DNA of 64,000 nucleotides from Rhodospirillales bacterium. GTDB taxonomy: Bacteria > Pseudomonadota > Alphaproteobacteria > Rhodospirillales_A > JACZKS01. The stretch spans positions 1 to 64,000 of the forward strand of contig JABGRG010000003.1 of NCBI GenBank assembly GCA_018648445.1, read 5' to 3'. Made by a program: the position numbers and the translations under genes. Shown here piece by piece: positions 37,735 to 46,825 of the stretch (position 1 is its first letter; every line of letters begins with the position of its first letter). A model generated the notes under the pieces. It was given only the letters and a program-made list of their open reading frames with translations. It was not told the DNA's origin and did no database searches.

Positions 37735-39519
37735 ATGGTCGATAACCGCAATATGATCCTGGCGATCGTTCTTTCCGTGGTCATCCTTCTGGGGTTCAAT
37801 TACTGGACCGCCCAAAACGCGCCTCCGCCCGAGGTGGCGCAACAGACCACCGAGCAGGCCCCAGGGCAAGGCACGGGACAGGGCACGCCCAGCTTGCCAA
37901 GCGCACCGGGAGAAGGCGTTGCGGCACCGGGTGGTGGAGCCGTTTCCGCGCCGGGTGGCGGGGTTCCCAGCGCGGGGGCCGAAAAAGTGAAGCAAGGCCC
38001 GTCTCGCGACGAAGTCATTGCCCGGACCAAACGCCTGCAGATCAATTCGCCGCGCCTTATCGGCTCAATTTCGCTGACCGGCGCGCGAATCGACGATTTG
38101 ACCCTGGCGACCTACCGCGAAACCCTGGACCCCGAAAGCGATCAGATCGTTTTCCTGCAGCCGCGCGGCTTGCCGCAATCCTATTTCGCCGAATTCGGCT
38201 GGGTTCCAGACGGCGAGGCCGCGGTTCCCAACGGCGAGACGGTTTGGTCCGCCGACAGCACCGTTCTCGAGCCCGGCGTTCCGGTCAACCTGACCTGGGA
38301 CAACGGACAGGGCCTTACTTTCGTGCGTACCTATACGCTCGACGAGGACTTCATGTTCACGGTCAACCAGCGCGTCGAGAACAATAGCGCCAAGCCTGTG
38401 ACCCTTTATCCCTTCGGTCTGGTGTCGCGTTGGCAGACGCCGGAAACGACCCGCTTCTTCATTCTTCATGAAGGCCTGCTTGGCGTTTTCGACGAAACCC
38501 TCGAAGAGATTGACTACGACGATCTTCAGGAATCCGGCAAGGTGGAGAAAGAGTCCACCGGCGGCTGGATCGGCATCACCGACAAATACTGGCTGGCGGC
38601 GCTGGTTCCCGATCAGAAGTCGCAGTTGAAGTCGCGCTTCACCCATCACCGCGAGGGCGACAGCGACCGCTATCAGGTCGACTATCTGGGCGCGGCGCTG
38701 ACCATCGCGCCGGGAGAGCAGGCGTCTACGGAAAACCATCTGTTTGCGGGCGCCAAGGAAGTAAATGTACTGGATGCCTATGAGGAAAAACTTGGCATCA
38801 CGCGCTTCGATCTGGCCATTGATTTCGGCTGGTTCTATTTCCTGACCAAGCCCATCTTCTATCTGCTGATCTACATCAACGATTATGTCGGCAATTTCGG
38901 CGTTGCCATCCTGCTGTTAACGGTGGTCATCAAGATCCTGTTCTTCCCGCTTGCCAACAAATCCTACAGGGCCATGAGCAAGATGAAGCTGCTGCAGCCC
39001 GAAATGACCAAGCTGCGCGAGCGCTTCGGCGACGACCGGCAACGCATGAACCAGGAAATGATGGCGCTGTATAAGCGCGAGAAGGCCAATCCGGCATCGG
39101 GCTGTCTGCCCATGTTTATCCAGATTCCGGTCTTTTTCTCGCTGTACAAGGTGCTGTTCGTCACCATCGAAATGCGTCAGGCGCCGTTCTTCGGCTGGAT
39201 CCATGACCTTTCGGTTCCCGATCCGACCAGCATTTTCAACCTGTTCGGCCTGATTCCGTGGGATCCGCTGACGATTATTCCGGCTTCCATCAGCATCGGC
39301 GTGTGGCCGCTGATCATGGGCATTTCCATGTTCCTGCAGCAGAAACTGAACCCGCAGCCGGCCGATCCGGTGCAGGCCAAGGTGTTCATGTTCCTGCCGC
39401 TCATCTTCACCTTCCTGCTGGCCCAGTTCCCGGCCGGGCTGGTGATCTACTGGGCGTGGAACAACACGCTGTCCATCGGGCAGCAATGGGTGATCATGAA
39501 AAAGGCGGGTGTGCGCTAG
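37735..39519 (+). CDS. yidC: Membrane protein insertase YidC
   Basis: Oxa1-type insertase, 594 residues, with an N-terminal helix (MILAIVLSVVILLGFNYW), a Pro/Gly/Ala-rich linker, the large periplasmic domain and five conserved C-terminal helices. The 60KD-IMP core shows FGVAILLLTVVIKILFFPLA and PASGCLPMFIQIPVFFSLY. It ends at KKAGVR, and its stop overlaps the GTG start of yihA by one base. Confidence 0.97.
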   Translation: MVDNRNMILAIVLSVVILLGFNYWTAQNAPPPEVAQQTTEQAPGQGTGQGTPSLPSAPGEGVAAPGGGAVSAPGGGVPSAGAEKVKQGPSRDEVIARTKRLQINSPRLIGSISLTGARIDDLTLATYRETLDPESDQIVFLQPRGLPQSYFAEFGWVPDGEAAVPNGETVWSADSTVLEPGVPVNLTWDNGQGLTFVRTYTLDEDFMFTVNQRVENNSAKPVTLYPFGLVSRWQTPETTRFFILHEGLLGVFDETLEEIDYDDLQESGKVEKESTGGWIGITDKYWLAALVPDQKSQLKSRFTHHREGDSDRYQVDYLGAALTIAPGEQASTENHLFAGAKEVNVLDAYEEKLGITRFDLAIDFGWFYFLTKPIFYLLIYINDYVGNFGVAILLLTVVIKILFFPLANKSYRAMSKMKLLQPEMTKLRERFGDDRQRMNQEMMALYKREKANPASGCLPMFIQIPVFFSLYKVLFVTIEMRQAPFFGWIHDLSVPDPTSIFNLFGLIPWDPLTIIPASISIGVWPLIMGISMFLQQKLNPQPADPVQAKVFMFLPLIFTFLLAQFPAGLVIYWAWNNTLSIGQQWVIMKKAGVR

Positions 39520-40193
39520 TGACGGGTCCAGAGACGGCATCCAGCGCCGAAGAGACCGAAGCCGAAGCTCTTGAGCAAGGCCGACGACTGTTCGCAGCCG
39601 AGTGCCGTTTCCTTCTGGGCGTGGCGCGTCTTGATCAGGTTCCGGGTGACGATCTTCCCGAAATTGCTTTCGCGGGCCGCTCGAACGTCGGCAAGTCGAG
39701 CCTGATCAACGCGCTGACCGGCCATAAGGCTCTGGCCCGGACCTCCCACGCGCCGGGCCGCACGCAAGAACTTAACTTTTTTGTTTTGGGAAATCGCCTG
39801 ATGATGGCCGATCTTCCGGGTTACGGATACGCCAAGGCCCCCAAAGAAAAGGTCGCCGGATGGACGCGACTGGCCGAATCCTATCTCAAGGGGCGCTCCG
39901 TCCTTCGCCGCGCCTGCCTGCTGATCGATTCGCGCCACGGCATCAAGGATGTCGATCTGAAAATCTTGAAGGAATTGGACGCGGCGGCGGTTTCCTACCA
40001 GATCGTGCTGACCAAATGCGACAAGATAACGAAATCCCAGTTAAGCGCGCTGCTTGAAAAAACCCACGCCGAGGCCGCCAAGCACACGGCGGCGCACCCC
40101 GATATTATCGCCACCAGTTCCCGCAAGGGCATCGGCATCGCCGAACTGCGGGCTGCTTTGGCGGCTCTGGCGGCTCCCGCCGATATCATGTAG
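39519..40193 (+). CDS. yihA: Ribosome biogenesis GTP-binding protein YihA/YsxC
   Basis: Essential GTPase for 50S assembly. It contains G1 [18 protein letters not shown]3 [10 protein letters not shown]4 TKCDK and a G5-like TSSRKG. Length is 224 residues from the GTG at 39519, which overlaps the yidC stop (TAGTG) and implies coupled translation. The in-frame reading starting at 39258 lies inside yidC and is not real. Confidence 0.95.
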   Translation: MTGPETASSAEETEAEALEQGRRLFAAECRFLLGVARLDQVPGDDLPEIAFAGRSNVGKSSLINALTGHKALARTSHAPGRTQELNFFVLGNRLMMADLPGYGYAKAPKEKVAGWTRLAESYLKGRSVLRRACLLIDSRHGIKDVDLKILKELDAAAVSYQIVLTKCDKITKSQLSALLEKTHAEAAKHTAAHPDIIATSSRKGIGIAELRAALAALAAPADIM

Positions 40194-40203
40194 GCTTAAT
40201 TTT

Positions 40204-41121
40204 ATGAGCAAAAAAACGGAAGTTTCCAGGGAAGACTGTCTGGCCCAGGCCAAAACCCAGGCCAAAACGTTGTCGGAGGCGCTGCCCTATATGCGCCGCC
40301 ACGCGGGCGAAACCCTTGTCATCAAGTATGGCGGTCACGCCATGGGTGACGCGGACCTGGCGGCTTTGTTCGCACGCGATGTGGTGCTGCTGAAACAGGT
40401 TGGCATTAACCCAATCGTCGTGCACGGCGGCGGCCCCCAGATCGGCGCCATGCTCGAACGCCTCAAGATTCAAAGCGAATTTATCGAGGGTTTGCGGGTC
40501 ACCGACAAGGCGACCGTGGACGTTGTCGAAATGGTCCTGTCGGGGTCGATCAACAAGCAAATCGTTTCCGCCATCAATGCCGCCGGCGGAACGGCCGTGG
40601 GCCTGTCGGGCAAGGACGGCAATCTGGTGCGGGCCGAAAAAGCACGCCGGACCCTGCGTGACCCGGATTCCAACATCGAACGCATTCTCGATCTCGGGCT
40701 GGTTGGTGAACCCAGCGAGATTACGCCGGATATTCTGGATACCTTCCGCGAATCCGACATCATTCCCGTGATCGCCCCCATCGGCATCGGCCCCAGCGGT
40801 GAAACGCTGAACATCAATGCCGATACCGTGGCCGGCGCCATTGCCGGAGCCATGGGCGCAGCGCGCCTGATGATGCTGACCGACGTGGCGGGAGTTCTCG
40901 ATAAAGACGGAGAATTGATCCCCGAACTGACGGTGGATCAGGCGAAGAAGCTGATCGCCGGCGAAACCATCAGCGGCGGCATGATTCCCAAGATCAAAAC
41001 CTGCATCTCGGCGGTGGAGGAAGGGGTCGAGGGCGCGGTCGTTGTCGACGGTCGTGCGCCCCATGCGATTCTGCTGGAAATCTTCACCGAATCAGGCGCC
41101 GGCACCCTGATTTTGCCGTAG
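40204..41121 (+). CDS. argB: Acetylglutamate kinase
   Basis: Second step of arginine synthesis. A 305-residue enzyme: [27 protein letters not shown] and the late block [21 protein letters not shown]. The start [11 protein letters not shown] gives the usual alphaproteobacterial N-terminal extension. It is convergent with the DUF2336 gene with no space between the two stops. Confidence 0.96.
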   Translation: MSKKTEVSREDCLAQAKTQAKTLSEALPYMRRHAGETLVIKYGGHAMGDADLAALFARDVVLLKQVGINPIVVHGGGPQIGAMLERLKIQSEFIEGLRVTDKATVDVVEMVLSGSINKQIVSAINAAGGTAVGLSGKDGNLVRAEKARRTLRDPDSNIERILDLGLVGEPSEITPDILDTFRESDIIPVIAPIGIGPSGETLNINADTVAGAIAGAMGAARLMMLTDVAGVLDKDGELIPELTVDQAKKLIAGETISGGMIPKIKTCISAVEEGVEGAVVVDGRAPHAILLEIFTESGAGTLILP

Positions 41122-42426
41122 CTACACCTGCATTGCCAACTGGTGGAAAAACTCCAGCTGCCAGTCCATTTCTTCCCTGGTCATGGGGTATTTGCCCGGC
41201 TTTGTCGACGTTATGATTTCGGCGGGAGAAACCCGGCAAAGACTGATCTGCAATTGGGTCAGCGCGCTTTCCGGAATTTTGGCCTTTGAGGCCAGCGAAA
41301 CGATGCCCTTGGCGTTTTGCATGGCGACGATGCATCCGGCGACTCCGTGAGAAACGTCGGCTCTGACCGCCAGGGCGGCGGTCACGAAACTTTCTTCGCC
41401 GTGGGCCAGGGCTTCCATGATCACATCGGGGTCCAGCAGGCCGTCCTTGTGCAGGGTCTTGGCCGCATCCATTTCCGATTTGGCTTCGTGCAAAACCCTT
41501 TTCCACACGGGAAGATCGGCATCCGCACCTTTCGCCGGTTTGCTTGTCGCCGTTTTTCTCGCTGAGCGGCGATCGCGCAGGCGTTTGTCAACTTCCTTGC
41601 GTAGCGCAGCAATCGTTTTGGCGGAAAGATCCTCTCGTTCCATCAGGGTTCGTAGCAGGTTGTCGGCGACGAACCGGGCGATCCGCATGGCGGCATTCCG
41701 GGGAAGTTTGGGCCGGTGCACCAACGGGGCGTGCCAGCTTTCGATGGGCGGCGCGTGCTCGATGATCCAGTCCAGCGTGTCTTCGCGGATTTGGGCGAAG
41801 GGGTTCGTCAACAAAACGCCGACGGCCTCGACATTCCCCGTTCTTGCCACGGCGTCGGCCACTCTGTTGCCCAAAAGGGCGCGCTTGGCGATCGCCGAAA
41901 GGGTCTTCGTGTCCTGGGTTTCCGACAGAATTTCGAGCAAGTCGCCATCGGAAAGGACCGGTGAGTTTTCGAGAATGGGTCCCGAAACCACGATTTCGGA
42001 ATCACGGGCCAACTGGTTGACAAATTCAGGCGGCACATGGGCGACATGGCGTAGCGCTTCGGCGACGATCTGCCGGACCACCGTCACTTGATCGCGGGTC
42101 AGGATGGCCAGGGCTTCATAGGCCAGATGTCCGAGCTTCTTCGCCTCATCGGGGGTCAGTTCGGGGATGATGCCGCCGATTTTCTCGGCCAGTCGCGAAC
42201 GAACCGACTCGTCCGGATCCTTTGCCAAATCCAGATCGGCGCGGCGCGGGGTGGAAAGGTTTGCGGCAATTTCCCGGCGCACGTCCGGCGACATGTCATC
42301 GGCGAGAAAATACAGAATTTCCGGCATGATGTCGGTACGCGTGGCCAGGTTCCGCCGAACTTCCGGATCCCTATCGACTGCCATGCGCTTGGCATCTTCA
42401 TATGAAAGCCGGTATTGCTCGGACAA
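41122..42426 (-). CDS. DUF2336 protein (HEAT-like repeats)
   Basis: A 434-residue soluble protein. The N-terminal half has HEAT-like repeats, for example DPEVRRNLATRTDIMPEILY and SPDVRREIAANLSTP, followed by the DUF2336 core (about 160-300) and a Lys/Arg-rich segment near 285-305. The family is largely alphaproteobacterial and often found near regulatory or cyclic-di-GMP genes, as here. Function unproven. It lies about 100 bases downstream of the diguanylate cyclase on the same strand. Confidence 0.86.
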   Translation of the reverse strand: MSEQYRLSYEDAKRMAVDRDPEVRRNLATRTDIMPEILYFLADDMSPDVRREIAANLSTPRRADLDLAKDPDESVRSRLAEKIGGIIPELTPDEAKKLGHLAYEALAILTRDQVTVVRQIVAEALRHVAHVPPEFVNQLARDSEIVVSGPILENSPVLSDGDLLEILSETQDTKTLSAIAKRALLGNRVADAVARTGNVEAVGVLLTNPFAQIREDTLDWIIEHAPPIESWHAPLVHRPKLPRNAAMRIARFVADNLLRTLMEREDLSAKTIAALRKEVDKRLRDRRSARKTATSKPAKGADADLPVWKRVLHEAKSEMDAAKTLHKDGLLDPDVIMEALAHGEESFVTAALAVRADVSHGVAGCIVAMQNAKGIVSLASKAKIPESALTQLQISLCRVSPAEIITSTKPGKYPMTREEMDWQLEFFHQLAMQV

Positions 42427-42435
42427 ATCCCAACT

Positions 42436-42458
42436 GACCGGCGATTGGCGCGCCGGTC
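42436..42458. repeat. Hairpin upstream of DUF2336 gene
   Basis: Eight-base arms gaccggcg (42436-42443) and cgccggtc (42451-42458) with a seven-base loop, just upstream of the DUF2336 start and downstream of the cyclase gene. No T-tract in either direction. Confidence 0.6.
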
Positions 42459-42528
42459 ATCCCTTGTTACGCATTATGTCCACCGTCGGGTGGAATGCCC
42501 GACAATAGACGTTATTTTTCAGAAGATG

Positions 42529-44199
42529 TTATTTTTCAGCCGGGGGAAGGGCTATCTCAAAGCCCCCCTTGCCGTCTCGCTTTACCGAATACATGGCGAC
42601 ATCAGCCCGTGCGAGTAATTCGTCAAGGCTTTCCGAGAGTTTTGGGTCATAGATGGCGATACCGGTGGAAAGCCCCAGAGATGTTTCCAGCCCTTCCGAG
42701 TATTGCGCCAACTTGGCACTTGCGGCAATCAGGTCCGCCGCACGATTGCGCGCCAAATCGGTGGATATTCCGTCCAGCCACATGACGAATTCGTCGCCGC
42801 CTATGCGAGCGATCAAATCACCCGGTCGGGAATGCTCAAGCAGCAAATCGCGGGCGGCGATCAGGGCCTCGTCGCCCCGATTGTGTCCGAATTCATCGTT
42901 GACCTGCTTGAAATTGTCGAGGTCCACGTAAAAAAGCGCCGCTTTTCCCGTACCCCTTGCAAGTCGTTGCAGTCGACGCGGCATTTCATCTTCGTAAAAG
43001 GCGCGGCGGTTGAGCAACCCGGTTAGAGCGTCGGTTCGCGAAAGACGAACGATTCTTTCGTGGTTGTTAATCTGTTCAATGGCGATGCCAAGTTGGTCGG
43101 CCACATCGGTTATCAGCAGGCGCTCGTCCTCGGCCCATTCGCCGAGGGATTTCGCTTTCCAAATGCATACGCCGCCATTAATCGTCGTTCGATAATTGGT
43201 GGTCGCGCCAAGCGCCCGCCACGGCCCGATTTCACGTTCAAAGACACCATCCGTTTGTTCGATCTTTTCCAATTCCGTTTCGAACAGACAGTTTTCCCCA
43301 ATATCGGCGAACTCGGCCGCGACCTGGAATTTTCCCGAGGATGTGGCGCGAAAAACGCGGCAACCCGCAGCTGCCAGCGCCCGGGAAGCGGCGGCGGCGG
43401 CGGCGGTCAGCATGTTTTGCGGCTCAACCTCGTTTCGGATGGCGCGAATGATGTAGTGCAGGATTTGTTCGCGGTGGCGGGCGCGCATTAGCGCGGCCTC
43501 GCGCTCGCGCTCGCGGGTGATGTCGCGACAAACGCCGCGGGCCCCCAGCCAAAGGCCGACATCGTCGAATAAGGGTCGCGAGGAAACCGCCACGCAGGCC
43601 AGCGAATTGTCCGGACGGCGCATCCACAGTTCAACATCGTCAACCGGCTGGTCGCTGATAAACGGCAGGGGGCGATAGGCTGCGGCGTCGATCACCAGAT
43701 CGTGCGGATGCCGACCGATAATTTCTTCGGTGGCATAGCCCAAGGCATTTTTGGCCGACACGAAGACGAACTCGCCTTCCGGTCCGACTTCCCATGCGAA
43801 ATCGCTCGAAATATCCACCAAATCGCGATACCGCTGCCGCGATTCAATTAAAGCCGGTCGTAGATTCTGTTCAAGCGTGACGTCGCGAACCAAAACCAGG
43901 AAGGAATCGGATCCGACCGACGGGATGACGGTGACTTCGAGTTGCAGCTTGTTGTCGCCAAGCGTCAGTTCAACGGATTGGGCGACGATGACCTTGGTCA
44001 CTGCGGCAGCTTTGACCATGCCGACAACGTCGGTTGATCGCTCGCGCATCAACATCGGCGCCATTTCGACGCCACGTTCATTGACCGCCAAAATCGAAGA
44101 ATCACGCGCGACCAGAAATGCAGGGCCGGGATAGCCCTCCAGCAGATGCGTATTGTCCGGAGCGGAATCCGGAGTTCGGGTCGTTTTGGCTTTGCTCAT
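42529..44199 (-). CDS. Diguanylate cyclase with PAS and GAF-like sensors
   Basis: A 556-residue cytoplasmic protein making cyclic di-GMP. There are two PAS-like segments (about 18-110 and 125-230; DISSDFAWEVGPEGEFVFVS), a GAF-like region (about 260-380), then a GGDEF domain. The GGDEF shows RTDALTGLLNRRAF, FYVDLDNFKQVNDEFGHNRGD and an intact RIGGDEFVMWL. An RPGD inhibitory I-site lies five residues before GGDEF, so product inhibition is expected. Its ATG overlaps the upstream EAL gene stop (ATGA). Confidence 0.94.
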   Translation of the reverse strand: MSKAKTTRTPDSAPDNTHLLEGYPGPAFLVARDSSILAVNERGVEMAPMLMRERSTDVVGMVKAAAVTKVIVAQSVELTLGDNKLQLEVTVIPSVGSDSFLVLVRDVTLEQNLRPALIESRQRYRDLVDISSDFAWEVGPEGEFVFVSAKNALGYATEEIIGRHPHDLVIDAAAYRPLPFISDQPVDDVELWMRRPDNSLACVAVSSRPLFDDVGLWLGARGVCRDITREREREAALMRARHREQILHYIIRAIRNEVEPQNMLTAAAAAASRALAAAGCRVFRATSSGKFQVAAEFADIGENCLFETELEKIEQTDGVFEREIGPWRALGATTNYRTTINGGVCIWKAKSLGEWAEDERLLITDVADQLGIAIEQINNHERIVRLSRTDALTGLLNRRAFYEDEMPRRLQRLARGTGKAALFYVDLDNFKQVNDEFGHNRGDEALIAARDLLLEHSRPGDLIARIGGDEFVMWLDGISTDLARNRAADLIAASAKLAQYSEGLETSLGLSTGIAIYDPKLSESLDELLARADVAMYSVKRDGKGGFEIALPPAEK

Positions 44200-45890
44200 C
44201 GGCGCCTTCGGAAGACATCTCCCATGGGAAGTGGGTCGAAGTCCTTAATGTTTCGAGAGGGTTGTCCAAAAAGGTAACCCTGTACGTAATTGACTCCACA
44301 GTCCCTGACGAAATTCAGCCCTTCTTCCTTATCGATCATTTCGGCGACGGTCTCGACGGAAAGGCTTCGGCACAGGGCCGTCAAGGCGGTAAGAAAGGCC
44401 CGGCCCTTGGGCCCGGTCTGGGCGTTGCGTATGGCGCTGCCGTCCAGTTTGACCACATCCACCTCAAGAGCGCTCATATACTGGAAACTGGCCGAACCGG
44501 CGCCGAAGTCGTCAAGGCAGACGTGATGTCCCTTTTTGCGCAGGCCCTGAATGAAACTGTTGGCCGTATCGAGATCCGCCATACGAGACGATTCCGTTAT
44601 TTCGAACAGCATCTTGTCTTCGACCCACGCGTTATCACGCAGCAATTTATGCAGCGACGAAACGTAAAAATCATTGCCGACCGAGTGGCCCGAAATATTC
44701 ACAGCGATTTTGTAACGAGAGGTGTTGCGCGGCCATTTCCCAAGCCACTCGATGGCTTTGGTGGCGACCGCCAGATCGAATTCGCTGATCAATCCGGTTT
44801 CTTCGGCGAAGGTAATATAGCGATAGGGCGACTCGTTCGCGCCGCCGCCGCGAAAACGGGTCAGTGCCTCAAAATGATGAATTTCGCCGCTTCGCGAATC
44901 GATGATCGGCTGGAAAGCCAGATCAAAGGCGCCTGCGGCAACGATCTTTTTGAACCCGTCCACCGAGGCGGCGGCTTCATTCATTAGCGAAGACAGATTG
45001 GTCGACAGGTTTTTGATGGTGAAACCGCCGCCCTCGGTATCGCGAAACCGATTGACCACGTAGAGAAGGCTCTTGGCCATATCCCCTTCGCTGATATCGT
45101 CATTGCCGACGTCAATGGTCGCGGTCTCGATCGAAATACCTTCGCCGGCGGGGTCGACGTCGCGCGCCACTTCCTGGATTTCGCGTTCGAAATCGGAAAT
45201 ATCCAGGCTGGCGTTATGAACGAGACCGTAGCTGTTCTCGCCCATGCGCGCGGCCGCGTCGCCACCGACCGAATGAGCGCGCAAGCTGGCGCCGACGGTT
45301 TTCATCAGCGATTGCTCGGATGCTTCGTCAAGGCGTTCGCGGAGGTTCGAAAGATCCTCCATGGACACCATGGTCATCTTGACGTCTTCGCCGGCGGCCT
45401 GGAGTTTTTTCACGCGACTGGCCGCGACATCGGCAAAGGCGTCGCCATCGATCAGGCCGGTTTCCGTGTCTCTCGCCACGTCCGTGTCTGCGGCCGCGCC
45501 CATGCGGAAGGCCAGAAAGAAATGGCTCTTGAGGTCGTCCAGCCGGTAGCCTGCCACGGACATCGGGGGAGTTGGCCCACGCGAGCCTTGAAGGCGAACG
45601 AGTGAGCCGTCGATGCGACCCAACTGTTCCGCAATTTTCAGAAGCTGACGGACCAGGGCACGGTCGGTATCGGCAACGATTTCGTTGATAGGAAGGCCCA
45701 TAAGGCCCTGTGCTGATTTGCCCAGAACGGGAAGCGTCGTGCCGCCGACAAAAACGATTTTGCGTTCGTTATCCAGCTCGATCAGAATGTCCGCCCAGCA
45801 GAAAGCCAGAGCGACAAAGCGGTCGCGTTCGGTCTTTAACCGCGAGACCTCCGCCGATCCGATATCTCCACCCTGCACATTCACCGCCAT
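44196..45890 (-). CDS. Cyclic-di-GMP phosphodiesterase (PAS, degenerate GGDEF, EAL)
   Basis: A 564-residue protein. A PAS-like N-terminus (about 25-130) is followed by a degenerate GGDEF domain (about 143-270), which begins DTETGLIDGDAF but has RMGENSYGLV where GGDEF should be. The EAL domain (about 315-560) keeps catalytic positions: HFEALTRF, IAVNISGHSVG, LFEITESS, CLDDFGAGSASF, VVKLDG and QGYLFGQP. It should hydrolyse cyclic di-GMP, opposing the cyclase it is coupled to by a four-base overlap. Confidence 0.93.
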   Translation of the reverse strand: MAVNVQGGDIGSAEVSRLKTERDRFVALAFCWADILIELDNERKIVFVGGTTLPVLGKSAQGLMGLPINEIVADTDRALVRQLLKIAEQLGRIDGSLVRLQGSRGPTPPMSVAGYRLDDLKSHFFLAFRMGAAADTDVARDTETGLIDGDAFADVAASRVKKLQAAGEDVKMTMVSMEDLSNLRERLDEASEQSLMKTVGASLRAHSVGGDAAARMGENSYGLVHNASLDISDFEREIQEVARDVDPAGEGISIETATIDVGNDDISEGDMAKSLLYVVNRFRDTEGGGFTIKNLSTNLSSLMNEAAASVDGFKKIVAAGAFDLAFQPIIDSRSGEIHHFEALTRFRGGGANESPYRYITFAEETGLISEFDLAVATKAIEWLGKWPRNTSRYKIAVNISGHSVGNDFYVSSLHKLLRDNAWVEDKMLFEITESSRMADLDTANSFIQGLRKKGHHVCLDDFGAGSASFQYMSALEVDVVKLDGSAIRNAQTGPKGRAFLTALTALCRSLSVETVAEMIDKEEGLNFVRDCGVNYVQGYLFGQPSRNIKDFDPLPMGDVFRRRR

Positions 45891-45917
45891 GGACGCTGCC
45901 TTTTGAATTGTTAATAC

Positions 45918-45956
45918 CTACCATATGATCTTATTTGCGCCGTATGGTAGTTTTTT
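45918..45956 (+). terminator. Hairpin with T-tract in the leader of the nucleotidase gene
   Basis: Eight-base arms ctaccata (45918-45925) and tatggtag (45943-45950) followed by six T. It has terminator form on the plus strand, but no plus-strand gene ends before it. It could be an attenuator, a boundary element or an operator. Confidence 0.5.
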
Positions 45957-45993
45957 AGCGCCAGTGTCATTCTTTCTCATGCGGAAACATTTG

Positions 45994-46689
45994 ATGGATA
46001 AAATTCACTTCATTCCAGAAAGCTCGCTAGGGCACGCGGAAACATGGCTTTTTGATCTCGACAACACACTTTATCCCGCCGTTGACAACTTGTTTGTTCA
46101 AGTGAGTGAACGCATTCGTGATTTCATCGCGAATCACCTGAATATGAACAAAGAGGCCGCGTACCGGCTGCAGAAAGAGTATTTCCATGAGTACGGCACA
46201 TCCCTGCGCGGCCTGATGATGCGCCATAAAGTGGATCCAAAGCCCTATCTCGACTATGTCCACGATATCGATCTCTCGGTCATCGCACCCAATCCAAGGC
46301 TTGATGCGGCACTGGCCGGCCTCGACGGAACCAAGCTGATTTTCACCAACGCGTCGACCGATCACGCGGTGCGCATACTGGACCGGCTGGGCGTGAGAAG
46401 GCATTTCGACGGCATTTTCGACATTTGCGACGCCGACTACGTTCCGAAACCCGAACCCGGACCATATGACACTGTCATTGACCACTACGGCCTGCGCCCC
46501 GAAAAAACCGTGATGGTGGATGACATTGCGCGCAATCTATTACCTGCCGCGGAACGCGGCATGACCACCGTGTGGCTTCGTAACGAAACCGAATGGGGCC
46601 AGACCGGTGCGGCGGACGGGAATATCCACCACATAGCCGACGATCTTCTTGCATGGCTAGAGCATGTCTCCTCTATTCGGACCCACTGA
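45994..46689 (+). CDS. HAD-family pyrimidine 5'-nucleotidase
   Basis: A 231-residue haloacid-dehalogenase phosphatase. The nucleophile motif TWLFDLDNTLYPA, motif II LIFTNAS and the late VMVDDIARNL are intact. It resembles yeast SDT1-type pyrimidine nucleotidases, which are standard between argB and the dap genes in alphaproteobacteria. The start MDKIHFIPES matches relatives; ATG 45979 is an alternative. It is the last core gene before the lysine island. Confidence 0.9.
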   Translation: MDKIHFIPESSLGHAETWLFDLDNTLYPAVDNLFVQVSERIRDFIANHLNMNKEAAYRLQKEYFHEYGTSLRGLMMRHKVDPKPYLDYVHDIDLSVIAPNPRLDAALAGLDGTKLIFTNASTDHAVRILDRLGVRRHFDGIFDICDADYVPKPEPGPYDTVIDHYGLRPEKTVMVDDIARNLLPAAERGMTTVWLRNETEWGQTGAADGNIHHIADDLLAWLEHVSSIRTH

Positions 46690-46825
46690 GACGACCCATC
46701 CGGTCGGCGGCCGCAAGGTTCCTCTGGAAAAAATCCCATCGGCCTCATATGTTCAGCCCGCAATGCCGTTCCGGTGGCAGCCTTCGCGTGGAGCCGGGCG
46801 GACCCTAGGAGGAGAAGACCGCTCA
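46690..46825. other. Gap between nucleotidase and lysA (left island edge)
   Basis: About 136 bases with no supported gene. The lysA frame is open through it, but a strong AGGAGGAGAAG site lies just before the lysA ATG. In related genomes dapD is often found at this position; I see no trace of it. Confidence 0.5.

Noticed and set aside
39258..39518. Extended start for yihA inside yidC
   Set aside because: It would overlap yidC by 260 bases; the GTG at 39519 overlapping the yidC stop fits the family length.
46664..46825. N-terminal extension of lysA upstream of 46826
   Set aside because: The extension has no resemblance to LysA and the strong AGGAGGAGAAG site is placed for the ATG at 46826.
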